Assembly: GCA_030584105.1 (NCBI GenBank)
Contig: CP129491.1
Span: 2,976,001-3,040,000, forward strand
From: UTCHB3 sp002050155
GTDB taxonomy: Bacteria > Bacteroidota > Ignavibacteria > Ignavibacteriales > Ignavibacteriaceae
Direction of reading: 5' to 3'
DNA: 64,000 bases
The notes below the pieces were generated by a model. That model searched no databases. It was given only the letters and a program-made list of their open reading frames with translations, and was not told the origin of the DNA. The stretch's first letter is position 1, and the number at the start of each line of letters is the position of its first letter. The translations under genes and the position numbers were made by a program. Shown one piece after another: positions 1 to 9,585 of this stretch.

Positions 1-27
1 TTTGCGTGAATTTATGCGAAAAACACT

Positions 28-2608
28 GTTTCAATCCTTGTTTTGATGGATCATGCTTTTGAAGTAAACGGGCACGGTTATTCAAACGGGCAAATTTTGG
101 TTTCAATCCTTGTTTTGATGGATCATGCTTTTGAAGTGTTGTTTGAAATTTTCAAATTTTCTGATGTAAATATAGTTTCAATCCTTGTTTTGATGGATCA
201 TGCTTTTGAAGTTTTAGTAGGAACTCTCGTCAAGCGGGAGATCCTCGTTTCAATCCTTGTTTTGATGGATCATGCTTTTGAAGGATAAGCGGGGTGTTTT
301 TCATACGGGCTTTGGTAAAGTTTCAATCCTTGTTTTGATGGATCATGCTTTTGAAGCATGCCCGACGCGTGCCCTGTATGTTTGGAAAAAATGTTTCAAT
401 CCTTGTTTTGATGGATCATGCTTTTGAAGTTTACAGGGCACTGAAAAGCAACCCCAAAGCCCTCCGTTTCAATCCTTGTTTTGATGGATCATGCTTTTGA
501 AGTCCAAATCTTAAAATCAAAGATGAGTGTTGTGATGTGTTTCAATCCTTGTTTTGATGGATCATGCTTTTGAAGTGAGTGAAGCACAAAGTTACTGGAA
601 GACGCGGGGGTGTTTCAATCCTTGTTTTGATGGATCATGCTTTTGAAGTTGTATAGTCAGGCAGGCGGGTGACTAATAACAAAAGTTTCAATCCTTGTTT
701 TGATGGATCATGCTTTTGAAGAACTGCAGAGCTTACGGAAGACAGATGAAAATTGAGTTTCAATCCTTGTTTTGATGGATCATGCTTTTGAAGTTGCTGA
801 CAGATTAATGAACAATGAAGAGTTATCAGGGTTTCAATCCTTGTTTTGATGGATCATGCTTTTGAAGATAATTAATCCATTGTGAACGAGGAATGATGAT
901 GTGTTTCAATCCTTGTTTTGATGGATCATGCTTTTGAAGATGATGATACAGGCACTGGTGCAGAACAACAATCCAAGTTTCAATCCTTGTTTTGATGGAT
1001 CATGCTTTTGAAGTTATTTTAATTTAATAGAAGCTAAAACTTCTAATTGTTTCAATCCTTGTTTTGATGGATCATGCTTTTGAAGTAAATGCAGTACAAA
1101 CGGCAAGGGATTTCTTTTAGTTTCAATCCTTGTTTTGATGGATCATGCTTTTGAAGCCAACGCAAGCATATCGTACAAAATGGGTAATCCGTTTCAATCC
1201 TTGTTTTGATGGATCATGCTTTTGAAGTAAATATTAAACTTTCTGCAATATTTTTATTAGCAAGTTTCAATCCTTGTTTTGATGGATCATGCTTTTGAAG
1301 TGTTAATATACCACCCAATGTTTCTATGCCTAGAGTGTTTCAATCCTTGTTTTGATGGATCATGCTTTTGAAGATAATACCTATGGTTGGGCTACAATAC
1401 AACAAGTAAGTTTCAATCCTTGTTTTGATGGATCATGCTTTTGAAGGCAGCGCCGGTTAACGTTAAATCGCCGCTTCCAATATGTTTCAATCCTTGTTTT
1501 GATGGATCATGCTTTTGAAGTTGAGGTCGTAAATCTTCAGGCGCAGCAGGTAGGGTAGTTTCAATCCTTGTTTTGATGGATCATGCTTTTGAAGGGTTAC
1601 CGAGCGGACGATCCAGAACTGGGTGAAGGTTTCAATCCTTGTTTTGATGGATCATGCTTTTGAAGACAGGCCTTCTTCCTGGTGGAAGTGCGGCCACACC
1701 TGTTTCAATCCTTGTTTTGATGGATCATGCTTTTGAAGTTACCGGTGGGGTGAATGTACTTTCCTCGCCGGTTAAGTTTCAATCCTTGTTTTGATGGATC
1801 ATGCTTTTGAAGATGAGTGAGAGCAGGAAGCTGACCACCCAGACACTGTTTCAATCCTTGTTTTGATGGATCATGCTTTTGAAGTCTTCTTCCGGCACAG
1901 AATACTGATCTCCTACCTCCAGTTTCAATCCTTGTTTTGATGGATCATGCTTTTGAAGTTGATGAAGGGTATCTATATTTTTTGGCATTTATGAGTTTCA
2001 ATCCTTGTTTTGATGGATCATGCTTTTGAAGGCCTGATTGCTCAATTCGAGAAGTGTGGATTCCTGTTTCAATCCTTGTTTTGATGGATCATGCTTTTGA
2101 AGAGTCGGGTGAGATGGATATGGTCAGGGCTAAACTGGTTTCAATCCTTGTTTTGATGGATCATGCTTTTGAAGGTCGTTGCCCGCAGCGCAGAAAACAA
2201 CGATGTTCAGTTTCAATCCTTGTTTTGATGGATCATGCTTTTGAAGGTGATAAGCTTTTCAATGATCATTTCCTGAAGGTCTTGTTTCAATCCTTGTTTT
2301 GATGGATCATGCTTTTGAAGAGACCTGACGCTATCAGCATCATGATCCGCTTCAGTTTCAATCCTTGTTTTGATGGATCATGCTTTTGAAGGGTGAAGTA
2401 CCATATCGCGCCGCCGATCAGAGCGAGGTTTCAATCCTTGTTTTGATGGATCATGCTTTTGAAGTTTTGTACTTCCATGTCAGCTCCACTTCCCGTTTTG
2501 TTTCAATCCTTGTTTTGATGGATCATGCTTTTGAAGTTTACGGTACTGATCGAGCTCGATCCCGAGCCTGAGTTTCAATCCTTGTTTTGATGGATCATGC
2601 TTTTGAAG
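28..2608 (-). CRISPR. Type I-B CRISPR array, 36 repeats and 35 spacers, open at the left edge
   Basis: Thirty-six copies of a 37-bp repeat start at 28, 100, 175, 247 and so on to 2572. On the plus strand the unit begins GTTTCAATCC and ends GCTTTTGAAG. I read every copy as identical. Spacers are 34-38 bp, mostly 35-37, and all differ. On the minus strand each repeat ends ATTGAAAC, the usual 8-nt 5' handle of type I-B crRNAs, so transcription runs leftward, away from the leader at 2609 and in the same direction as the cas operon. The last visible leader-distal repeat (28-64) is not degenerate, and bases 1-27 look like part of another spacer, so the array probably continues beyond the window. 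Spacer base composition varies, as expected for captured foreign DNA. Frames reading through the array merely translate the repeat. Confidence 0.98.
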
Positions 2609-2810
2609 AGCCGTCAATTTTAACAGTTTAAATATAAGCATTTTACACATATTTGATTCTGTAATTTCCCCCCCCTGCAACATTAAAATATTCTTAAAAA
2701 CCGGATAAAAAACGGCTCTTCCCGTAAAATATTATTCCCGTAACTTCTTATAAAACAATAAAATAACAATCTTCAACCTTAAAAAGAAAAAAAACAGCCG
2801 GGCGGAACGC
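2609..2810 (-). promoter_or_regulatory. CRISPR leader
   Basis: A 202-bp AT-rich stretch without a plausible gene lies between the last repeat and the cas4 stop codon. Repeat orientation (handle ATTGAAAC on the minus strand) and the position next to the adaptation genes make this the leader: the array promoter and the site where new spacers are inserted. Runs such as TTTAAATATAAG and AAAATAACAATC are present, but I cannot place -35/-10 boxes or an IHF-like site with confidence. The leader role is inferred from position and composition. Confidence 0.75.
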
Positions 2811-3386
2811 CTATTTTGGGCAAATATTCCTGTATGTACATTGTTTACATTTTGTGAAATTTGCCTTTGTATCGGGTAATAATGAGTTCTGTACTAATGC
2901 AAGAATCTCTTCAGAGACCTTATACACAAATAACATATTTTCTTCAGTTACCGGCACTTCAACCAGTTTATTTTTAGACCGCGTGTAAACCAAAAAGCCT
3001 TTTTCCACCTTTCGGTTGGTTTTTTTTTGAATCATCCATGAATAACAATACAATTGTGTTTTATAAGTATCATAGACAACCCCATCATACACAGCAAATT
3101 TATAGTCAAGAGGTGCTGCGGTTCCATCTTTCAGAAACAATACTTCATCAACAATCCCCCTTAAAATATCATCAGAAAGATAAACATCTACGATTTTGCT
3201 TTCAACCCCGATTTTTTTTCTTAAGTAATCGGCGCTTAAGGTGATTTTTTCCTCGTGAATATTCCGCCCTTTCATCACTTTATAATTTTTTTCTTCGAAT
3301 TGGGGAATTTTTAGTACATGTTCAAAATATGTGAAGCGCGGGCAATATAAATATTCAATTATCACTGTGGGAGTTACGCTAAACAT
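2811..3386 (-). CDS. cas4: CRISPR-associated exonuclease Cas4
   Basis: A 191-residue Cas4 of normal length. Cas4 is a RecB-like nuclease carrying an iron-sulfur cluster; it trims prespacers and selects PAM-bearing ends together with Cas1-Cas2. Visible features in order: first cluster cysteine C15 (EYLYCPRF), H44 in GRNIHEE, D80 in GIVDE, the D94-x-K96 pair in PLDYKF, Q111 of the QLYCY motif, and the C-terminal cysteines C180, C183 and C189 (CKQCTYRNICPK). The full RecB-nuclease and 4Fe-4S set is therefore present. The ATG at 3386 has a strong but close GGAGG just upstream. It is the last cas gene before the leader, 77 bp after cas2. In most type I-B loci cas4 precedes cas1, so this placement is unusual. 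Confidence 0.95.
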   Translation of the reverse strand: MFSVTPTVIIEYLYCPRFTYFEHVLKIPQFEEKNYKVMKGRNIHEEKITLSADYLRKKIGVESKIVDVYLSDDILRGIVDEVLFLKDGTAAPLDYKFAVYDGVVYDTYKTQLYCYSWMIQKKTNRKVEKGFLVYTRSKNKLVEVPVTEENMLFVYKVSEEILALVQNSLLPDTKANFTKCKQCTYRNICPK

Positions 3387-3463
3387 AGCCTCCGAACCTG
3401 AGCATGAAAAATGTAACTTGAAAATATTGACATTTCACTGATGGTATAACACTGAAGATAACT

Positions 3464-3754
3464 TCATAACAGCAAGTTTTTGAGATCACCTGACACCAAC
3501 TTTTTATCGAAAGCCTGCCCAAGCAAAACAGTCTGATAAAAATCTTTTCGATTCATCGGGAAGATGTAAATACTGTCTTCATCTTCGTTATATAGTTCCT
3601 CAATTCTGATTTGAAGTGTATCCTTTTCGTTTTCATCTATTTCCCCGACAAAGCAGGAATACTGCACCCTCTGTAACCCGGTTTGAAGGCAAGCTTTTGC
3701 GACCTTTCCTCTGGTCTTATCATTTTTAATATCATATAAAACCCAACAAATCAT
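3464..3754 (-). CDS. cas2: CRISPR-associated endoribonuclease Cas2
   Basis: A 96-residue Cas2, the dimer that bridges two Cas1 dimers in the spacer-integration complex. The N-terminal ferredoxin-like strand MICWVLYDIKNDKTR carries the conserved aspartate D8, followed by VAKACLQTGLQRVQYSCF, typical of the first helix and second strand. A later segment, DSIYIFPMN, is the usual beta-4 region. Its ATG overlaps the cas1 stop by four bases (3751-3754), implying coupled translation of the two adaptation proteins. The length fits the family. Confidence 0.96.
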   Translation of the reverse strand: MICWVLYDIKNDKTRGKVAKACLQTGLQRVQYSCFVGEIDENEKDTLQIRIEELYNEDEDSIYIFPMNRKDFYQTVLLGQAFDKKLVSGDLKNLLL

Positions 3755-4815
3755 ATCGATTCCGTCATATCTGAAGTGAAGATGTATTCAAAATCAGAGG
3801 GATTAAACTCAAGTTTAAGCAACCTCATTGCGGTAGCATGGGCTTCAAGGCGTATTATGTTATCAACTGCCTGACTACGGTTTCTGTATTTTTGTTTATT
3901 CTCTGTAAACACTTTAGTTAATTCTTCAAGAAGCAGCATTTTCCCTTCTTTGTTAAGTTGAAACCCATCCAGAATCTTATCAGCATGTTTTAGAGCGGCT
4001 TTTTTTTGGGAAAATAATTTGAAAACAGCTTCTTCGCAATAAACCCTGAAGGGCTCCACAAAATCGTAAACCATACTAAGCATGTTATAATCATCGCGGT
4101 GAAGAAACCCTAAGTAGGGGTCAATCCCTGCTATAATTAAAGCCTTTTCAATTTTACCGTAAAGGACGCCATAACTGTAGTTCAAAAAGGCGTTGAAATG
4201 GTCTTTCGCCGGGCGCATGCTTCTTCCCTCAAATTTAAAATCAGAGGGGATAAGTTGTCCAAGCAAAGAAAAATAAATCCGCCCCTGGCTTCCCTCCATT
4301 CCTCTGAGCACCCCTTGCGGGTCATCATGCAGCTTAGGGTCAAAATTCCCAAATTTTTCGATTCCATCTTTTAAAATTGAAACGCTTTCGTCTATCAGGC
4401 GTCTTTTCTCGGGTCGGTGTTTTTTCAGTCTGACTATAAAATCGAGGCGTCCTTCTGTTTTAGCTTTCAGCCATTGAGCGGCAATTCTTAATCCTTCAAG
4501 GTTAACTGAAGCAAGCAGTTGCGCTTTTCGTATTTTTGTTGTAGAACCCAGCCCCGGGAACCAAACTCTTCCGACAGGGTGCTCGAACGAATCCAGAAAA
4601 ATAATATCGATGTTATATTTTAACGCTAACTCTGCCGCTGCGCCGGAAAGTGCTGCACCCTGCCCAATAGAAAGAGTAGTAATTTTTGAAGGGGCAAAAA
4701 GCCGTTTTTGTTCTGTAACACCTGAACGAATGATAATTTCAAACATGTTATCTTTAACATGAATATAAGCACCACGGGAATCAACTGTAAGATACAATGG
4801 GTGTACCTTTTTCAA
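3751..4815 (-). CDS. cas1: CRISPR-associated integrase Cas1 (type I-B)
   Basis: A 354-residue Cas1, the metal-dependent integrase that inserts spacers at the leader-repeat junction. The three metal ligands are visible: E174 in RGMEGSQGR, H239 in GFLHRDD and E254 in DFVEPFR. The N-terminal beta domain begins HPLYLTVDSRGAYI as in other type I-B Cas1 proteins. The start is a TTG at 4815; no ATG in this frame lies near it before residue 24, which would remove the first strands. The start sits 35 bp inside cas6, so translation is probably coupled to cas6. The 3' end overlaps cas2 by four bases. Confidence 0.95.
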   Translation of the reverse strand: MKKVHPLYLTVDSRGAYIHVKDNMFEIIIRSGVTEQKRLFAPSKITTLSIGQGAALSGAAAELALKYNIDIIFLDSFEHPVGRVWFPGLGSTTKIRKAQLLASVNLEGLRIAAQWLKAKTEGRLDFIVRLKKHRPEKRRLIDESVSILKDGIEKFGNFDPKLHDDPQGVLRGMEGSQGRIYFSLLGQLIPSDFKFEGRSMRPAKDHFNAFLNYSYGVLYGKIEKALIIAGIDPYLGFLHRDDYNMLSMVYDFVEPFRVYCEEAVFKLFSQKKAALKHADKILDGFQLNKEGKMLLLEELTKVFTENKQKYRNRSQAVDNIIRLEAHATAMRLLKLEFNPSDFEYIFTSDMTESI

Positions 4816-5467
4816 TTATGGTTCCGAAACCTCTTGAAACCGCTTTCCCCACGCCACAAAGCGGGGGTAAATAGAGATTAGCCATAAAAGAACCGCGAAA
4901 AGTGAGCATTTTGTTCTCTTTGAAATTGGAATGATCACCGCGAACATCTGTGTAGATGAGAACTTTTTTCTCTTCAAAATAGCCAAATGCTTTGAACATG
5001 CTCAAAATGTTACCCGCCAGAACTTTATTCAACATTTCATGCCTTTCGAGAGAATGAGCGGCATTTTTAAATCGCTTAAAATTCACTTCATTTAGCGCCA
5101 TCCAATTGGTAACAAAATTATATGAATGCAGTTGATCGTCAACACCGATATATCTTGTATCGGACCCGATGAATTTTTCAGAAACAGGGTAAATAATACC
5201 ATCAATCACTAACTCTTTAATTTCCACAAAAAGTTCTCTGAGTAATCCGGCTCCTTCTTCAAATCCGACAATGAAGGGTTGTTTATCCACCACCTTATAC
5301 TGGACCAAAGGATATCTGTAGCGCAGAGAACCATCTTCGAGATGATTATGAAGAAGTGGTGATCGCTCTTTAAACAGATTTCCGATGTATCCGCGAAGCT
5401 TAACTGCGTCCCTTGTTTTCAGTGAAATACCCGGGCAATGAAAAATTGCGTGCTCAATTTTCTTCAT
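4781..5467 (-). CDS. cas6: CRISPR RNA-processing endoribonuclease Cas6
   Basis: A 228-residue Cas6-type protein that should cut the array transcript inside each repeat, leaving the 8-nt handle AUUGAAAC. The C-terminal glycine-rich loop typical of Cas6 is clear (CGVGKAVSRGFGTI, about residues 204-217). The N-terminal part, LRGYIGNLFKE followed by SPLLHNHLEDG, resembles the Cas6 subfamily found in Bacteroidota-type loci; H40 or H42 is a candidate catalytic base, though I cannot tell which. The ATG overlaps the cas3 stop by four bases (5464-5467). Lying between cas3 and cas1 rather than at the head of the operon is unusual for type I-B. Confidence 0.88.
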   Translation of the reverse strand: MKKIEHAIFHCPGISLKTRDAVKLRGYIGNLFKERSPLLHNHLEDGSLRYRYPLVQYKVVDKQPFIVGFEEGAGLLRELFVEIKELVIDGIIYPVSEKFIGSDTRYIGVDDQLHSYNFVTNWMALNEVNFKRFKNAAHSLERHEMLNKVLAGNILSMFKAFGYFEEKKVLIYTDVRGDHSNFKENKMLTFRGSFMANLYLPPLCGVGKAVSRGFGTIIEKGTPIVSYS

Positions 5468-7887
5468 AGAACAAAAGAAGAATGCTTTATAAAACCGCGG
5501 TTAAATTTGAAATCGTCAGGAGAATAAGAATAGAAATTATCACCGGATTGAGGGTCCCAAATCTGAAAACCAAATTCAGGTTCACGATTGAAAATGCTGA
5601 TTCTGTCGCTCTCTCTTACGGAAACGGAGATGACATAATCGTAAAATTTAGCTTTGATTGATGAAAATTCTCTTTTCTTTTCATACGAATGTTTTTCCGA
5701 CATAATAATTTTTTTGAATTGCATCCAAAGTGAACGGGCTTCTTCATTCAGAAACAGAAAAACTGATACGGGGTTTCCAACCTCTTCGATCAGGTTAAAT
5801 TCCCCCACTTTTTGGTAATTAAGTTCACGAATATTTTGAAGAACTTCAGAGTTCAAATTATCAGCTCTGTTCTTGAGATCGTCAAAATAGGCAGTGATTA
5901 AATCGAGAAATTTTTCTTCAGTTAGCCCTTCAATATTATCAGAAATAAATTTTTTAATCAATTCTTTAGATGCGCTGATTAAAGCGGTTCCGTAAACTTT
6001 GGCACTTAAGTCAGCACTACTGTTAAACTGAAAAATAAATACATCAGCGGGTTCCTTATTTTCATTATACCTGTTGGCTCTTCCGGCCGCCTGAAGGATT
6101 GAATCGATCGGTGCAATTTCCCTGAAGACAGTATCAAAGGAAATATCAACCCCTGCTTCAACCAGTTGAGTGGTGATTAGAATTTTCCTTACGCCCGATT
6201 TATCTTTTTTGATTTTTTCATTAATAATTATTTTCCTTTCGTATGGTGAAACCGAAGTTGAAAGATAATAGATGTTTTCATCAGGCAGGTTATTAGCGAT
6301 AAATTCAAAAAGTTCGGCAGAACCTGCTTTTGTGTTTAAGATTGCCATTATATCTTTTTGTTGGTGTTCTGCGGCATAATTCAGAAGATGTTCGCCCAGA
6401 TCTTCAACGGTTTCAAAAGGATTATTCAGAAGGGATTGTACTTTAGTTCTGTTGAACAGTCTGAAAAAACTTTTATAGTCAGGCACCAGTTCGGTAATTT
6501 CTTTTTCCGGTTCGAAAATAAGGGGTTGCGTAGCGGTCAGAAGAATAAAATAAATATCATAAACTTTTGCAAAAGCCTTAAGAACATTGTTTATCAGTTC
6601 CCAGTGTTCATACGGGATGTTCTGAACTTCATCCAGCACAATAACAGAGTGCGCAAGGTTGGGAAGTTTTAACAGCCTGCTTTTTGAATTGGTGATAAGA
6701 CTTCCGAATAACTGAACAAAAGTTGTTACAATAACTGAAGATTCCCATGTTTCAATCAAAAATTCACTTTTTTCGGCGCCTAATGTGTCATCACCGGTTT
6801 TGTAAACGGGTTCAGCAAGATGATGATGTTTAATCATGAACCGTGAATCGTCCGAACCGATAATTTCCCCGTAGATTGTGTGTGTCTGATCGATGATTGA
6901 AGTAAAGGGAATGGTAAAAATCAGCCTTCGTTCACCGCCGGCAAGTTCAGCTATTTTAAGAGCGGCTTTAAAGGAAGTTATAGTTTTCCCCATGCCCGTG
7001 GGTAGAGTGATTGAATAAAACCGTTTTTCGGGGTTAAAGAGCTTTTCAAGATTAATAATTACGCCAAAAAAAGCCTCATCTTTTTTTCGGTCAAGAAAAG
7101 CGGTACTTTTGCCGAAATGTTGTTTTTCCCTGTAGTTTTCGATTAAATTTTGCGGAAGTGGCTCCGGGGTAACATCCATTTCTTTTAGGATAACATCCTT
7201 TTTATCGCTGTAGAGCAATATAGAGATAATGCTTAACCCGAGGAGGTAATATTCGAGTTGGGAAGTAATGTCAAGATCTTCGAACTCTACTGAACTCATG
7301 GTAATATCTGTACTATCATTCAATTGGAAAACATTAATATTTTCAACCAGATATTTTAGGTCAGTTTGAATGCCGATTAGAGCTTCTATCAATTCAGAAA
7401 TTAATTCTAAATCGTTTCGATTCAATAAAGTAAGTTGTTCTGAAAGATTTTCAGCCTCAATAGCCTTTCCGCACAAGTCCAATTCTTCTTCGAAATTTTT
7501 AAGATTTCCATGGTGTCGTTTCACCGAAATATATGTAAACATTAACAAATAGTCAGATGTAATTTGATTAAGATCTTCATTTGAAATTACCTCAGCTAAT
7601 ACTTTTAGAGCAATAACCCCTGAAATTTTTGCATGCGTCTTTAATTTTTCGTTATACGACTTACCGTTCAGATAATTTTGAAATTCAGTTGAAGCTTTTC
7701 CCAAATCATGAAGGGCGGCGGCAATAAGCACCGCCCTCTCAAATTGGGTATTATCCACTATATTAAAAGCCAAACGGGCACGGTTTAAGGCGGTTTTCGC
7801 GTTCAGTGTAACCCGGGCTAAATGGTTTCCTAACCTTTCACCCGGATGCGAGAAGGAATCAGTTTCATAAGAAAAGGATATTTCCAT
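5464..7887 (-). CDS. cas3: CRISPR-associated helicase-nuclease Cas3 (HD plus SF2 helicase)
   Basis: This 807-residue Cas3 is recruited by target-bound Cascade to nick and degrade DNA. Numbered from the ATG at 7887, the N-terminal HD nuclease shows H60-D61 (AALHDLGKAS), H85 (THAKISG) and the HH of RHHG at 124-127. The helicase has Walker A LPTGMGKT at 295-302, the DEVQ box at 419-422, motif III LLTATQP, and motif VI with QAAGRANR after the strand ITTQLVEAGVDIS. HD and helicase are fused in the usual order. An in-frame TTG at 7914 would add nine residues; I prefer the ATG, preceded by GGAAGG. The gene overlaps the cas5 end by 23 bp and the cas6 start by four. Confidence 0.95.
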   Translation of the reverse strand: MEISFSYETDSFSHPGERLGNHLARVTLNAKTALNRARLAFNIVDNTQFERAVLIAAALHDLGKASTEFQNYLNGKSYNEKLKTHAKISGVIALKVLAEVISNEDLNQITSDYLLMFTYISVKRHHGNLKNFEEELDLCGKAIEAENLSEQLTLLNRNDLELISELIEALIGIQTDLKYLVENINVFQLNDSTDITMSSVEFEDLDITSQLEYYLLGLSIISILLYSDKKDVILKEMDVTPEPLPQNLIENYREKQHFGKSTAFLDRKKDEAFFGVIINLEKLFNPEKRFYSITLPTGMGKTITSFKAALKIAELAGGERRLIFTIPFTSIIDQTHTIYGEIIGSDDSRFMIKHHHLAEPVYKTGDDTLGAEKSEFLIETWESSVIVTTFVQLFGSLITNSKSRLLKLPNLAHSVIVLDEVQNIPYEHWELINNVLKAFAKVYDIYFILLTATQPLIFEPEKEITELVPDYKSFFRLFNRTKVQSLLNNPFETVEDLGEHLLNYAAEHQQKDIMAILNTKAGSAELFEFIANNLPDENIYYLSTSVSPYERKIIINEKIKKDKSGVRKILITTQLVEAGVDISFDTVFREIAPIDSILQAAGRANRYNENKEPADVFIFQFNSSADLSAKVYGTALISASKELIKKFISDNIEGLTEEKFLDLITAYFDDLKNRADNLNSEVLQNIRELNYQKVGEFNLIEEVGNPVSVFLFLNEEARSLWMQFKKIIMSEKHSYEKKREFSSIKAKFYDYVISVSVRESDRISIFNREPEFGFQIWDPQSGDNFYSYSPDDFKFNRGFIKHSSFVL

Positions 7888-8626
7888 AGCCTTCCACTTT
7901 AATGTACGAATCAACCGTTATTGTAATCGGTTTACCGGTAGTTTCATAAATCACTTCCGCATACTCAGTTGTTTTCCTGTTCTTAGGAAGCCCGCCGTCC
8001 GGTGAGGGGGTAACAGTTGTATCTTCGGTGTCAATAATCATTTCAACGGGCATAATTGCTGAGGAATATTTGAAATCAGGGTTAATTTCAATATTTTCAC
8101 CTTTACACCTGTTCATGCTGAGCGCAGAAATGATCTCCACTTTTTCAGTTGCAGAAACTTCCGAAGCCTCAACAGTAGCTACGAAATTAACATCGGAGGT
8201 AAGCTGCGCCAATCCGAGATAGGGCTGGAAATTGAAACTTTTTCTTTTGATCCTATCTTCGAGTTCATCGAACAACTTCTTATCTTTAAGAGCCAAAAAG
8301 ATTCTGTACGAAGGATTAGTAACGAATTCAAACTTCACCTGAGTTCTGTTTTTAATCCTAAACATATTTTCTTTAGGTGATTCAGTATTAATCAGATTAA
8401 AACCAAACCCTTGTTTCTTTATCGGACTGATTACCTGAACGGCAACAGAAGCTTTCTCTTTAGAGAAATGTTGGTAGAACTCTTCTCTTCCGAAACCCAC
8501 AATCGCACCGAGCAGCCCGGTTATTGCTGTCCGTGTCGGGATGGTGTAAGTCAGGGGTGAACTTGTAGTGTTGAATTTCCGGAAATGAGCGAACTCACCG
8601 GAGATATCAAAAATCAGAATTTTCAT
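7865..8626 (-). CDS. cas5: Cascade subunit Cas5 (type I-B)
   Basis: A 253-residue Cas5, the RAMP-fold subunit that caps the 5' handle of the crRNA in Cascade. The N-terminal strand MKILIFDISGEFAHFRKF is followed by TSSPLTYTIPTRTAITGLLGAI, the conserved Cas5 segment with its PxRxxxxGLLGA pattern. The C-terminal glycine-containing end VEGYGNILFL is also typical. The start ATG at 8626 has GGAG about nine bases upstream (GGACGGAGTATAAA). It follows cas7 by 17 bp and overlaps cas3, so it belongs to the effector block of one operon. Confidence 0.93.
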   Translation of the reverse strand: MKILIFDISGEFAHFRKFNTTSSPLTYTIPTRTAITGLLGAIVGFGREEFYQHFSKEKASVAVQVISPIKKQGFGFNLINTESPKENMFRIKNRTQVKFEFVTNPSYRIFLALKDKKLFDELEDRIKRKSFNFQPYLGLAQLTSDVNFVATVEASEVSATEKVEIISALSMNRCKGENIEINPDFKYSSAIMPVEMIIDTEDTTVTPSPDGGLPKNRKTTEYAEVIYETTGKPITITVDSYIKVEGYGNILFL

Positions 8627-8643
8627 TTTATACTCCGTCCGGC

Positions 8644-9585
8644 TTAAGCCGGGAAGATGGCGTCAACAGACTCTGATTTGCCTTCCTTTAATATAACATC
8701 GTTACCGTTATAAATCGTTTTAAGGTCGGGATCAACACGAATTTCGATGTTCAGAACCTTATCCTTAACTTTTTTGAGAGCGTCGATCAAGTCGGTCAAG
8801 TCTAATTTATAATCCTTTACAGAACGAATTGAATCTTCCTTCTCTTTTGGGATCAAATTTAATTTCTGTCTCAATCTTCCGAGGTAAAAAGATCCGTTAA
8901 AAGTAATAGCAAGAAACAACAAAGGGTTTTGCCCAAATTTTGAGCGGGTAATAAGGTTTTTTGTACCTTCCCACATCCCTTTATAGAGCAAGTTTTTATC
9001 ATCCTCAGTCATTAAAGATATTTTCGCAGCTTTATCATTTATAATTCCGTTGAATCCTATAACTGCGTAGGGGAGTTTGTATTCGGTACGGAAAGTATCC
9101 TGTTTAGCATCTACTTTGCTTGCAAAAGCGCCTGTCCCTTGTTCAGTGATAACCTCAACTGAGTTTAGAGAGCGTCCCATCTGGAACTGAACCGGTCCGG
9201 TAAAAGTTATAGAATTTTTATCGAGAGGAATAACGCCACCGAAAACACGAATATCGATACATCTGTTCAATATATCATTTTTTTCTTCGTTAAAATCTTT
9301 TGCTCTTCTTTTACCATCTTTTACAAAAGATTTTAGTGGGTCTTTTTCATCCTGGTAGAAGGTTTCTCTGACGAAAATGTCTTTATCACCTTCGCCGTTA
9401 AATCCTTCATATTCATACCAATAATCTCTGATGGTTCTTTTCAGCCTGACATCTGAAACCAAAGCGGTGTTGGTTTCGGAATCGAACCTTGGGCGGTTTT
9501 CATTTAACGGATCGCCGTTCGGATTTGCGTTTTCGATGTCGTATAAAAACAATAATTCAGTTTTGTTGTTGATGATGTTACTCAT
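8644..9585 (-). CDS. cas7: Cascade backbone subunit Cas7 (Csh2 family)
   Basis: A 313-residue Cas7 of the Csh2 type, the repeating backbone subunit that coats the crRNA spacer. The family signature LLFLYDIENANPNGDP followed by NENRPRFD is near the N-terminus; further on are VRLKRTIRDYW and the glycine-containing RVFGGVIPL segment. The frame is open further upstream, but the ATG at 9585 is preceded by GGGAG at a good distance and begins at the expected family start (MSNIINNKTELLF). It overlaps the last eight bases of cas8b, so the two are likely translationally coupled. Confidence 0.95.
   Translation of the reverse strand: MSNIINNKTELLFLYDIENANPNGDPLNENRPRFDSETNTALVSDVRLKRTIRDYWYEYEGFNGEGDKDIFVRETFYQDEKDPLKSFVKDGKRRAKDFNEEKNDILNRCIDIRVFGGVIPLDKNSITFTGPVQFQMGRSLNSVEVITEQGTGAFASKVDAKQDTFRTEYKLPYAVIGFNGIINDKAAKISLMTEDDKNLLYKGMWEGTKNLITRSKFGQNPLLFLAITFNGSFYLGRLRQKLNLIPKEKEDSIRSVKDYKLDLTDLIDALKKVKDKVLNIEIRVDPDLKTIYNGNDVILKEGKSESVDAIFPA

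Noticed and set aside
43..2683. Several open frames on both strands across the CRISPR array, reading a repeated VSILVLMDHAFE
   Set aside because: They are translations of the 37-bp repeat and spacers; no start signals or family match.
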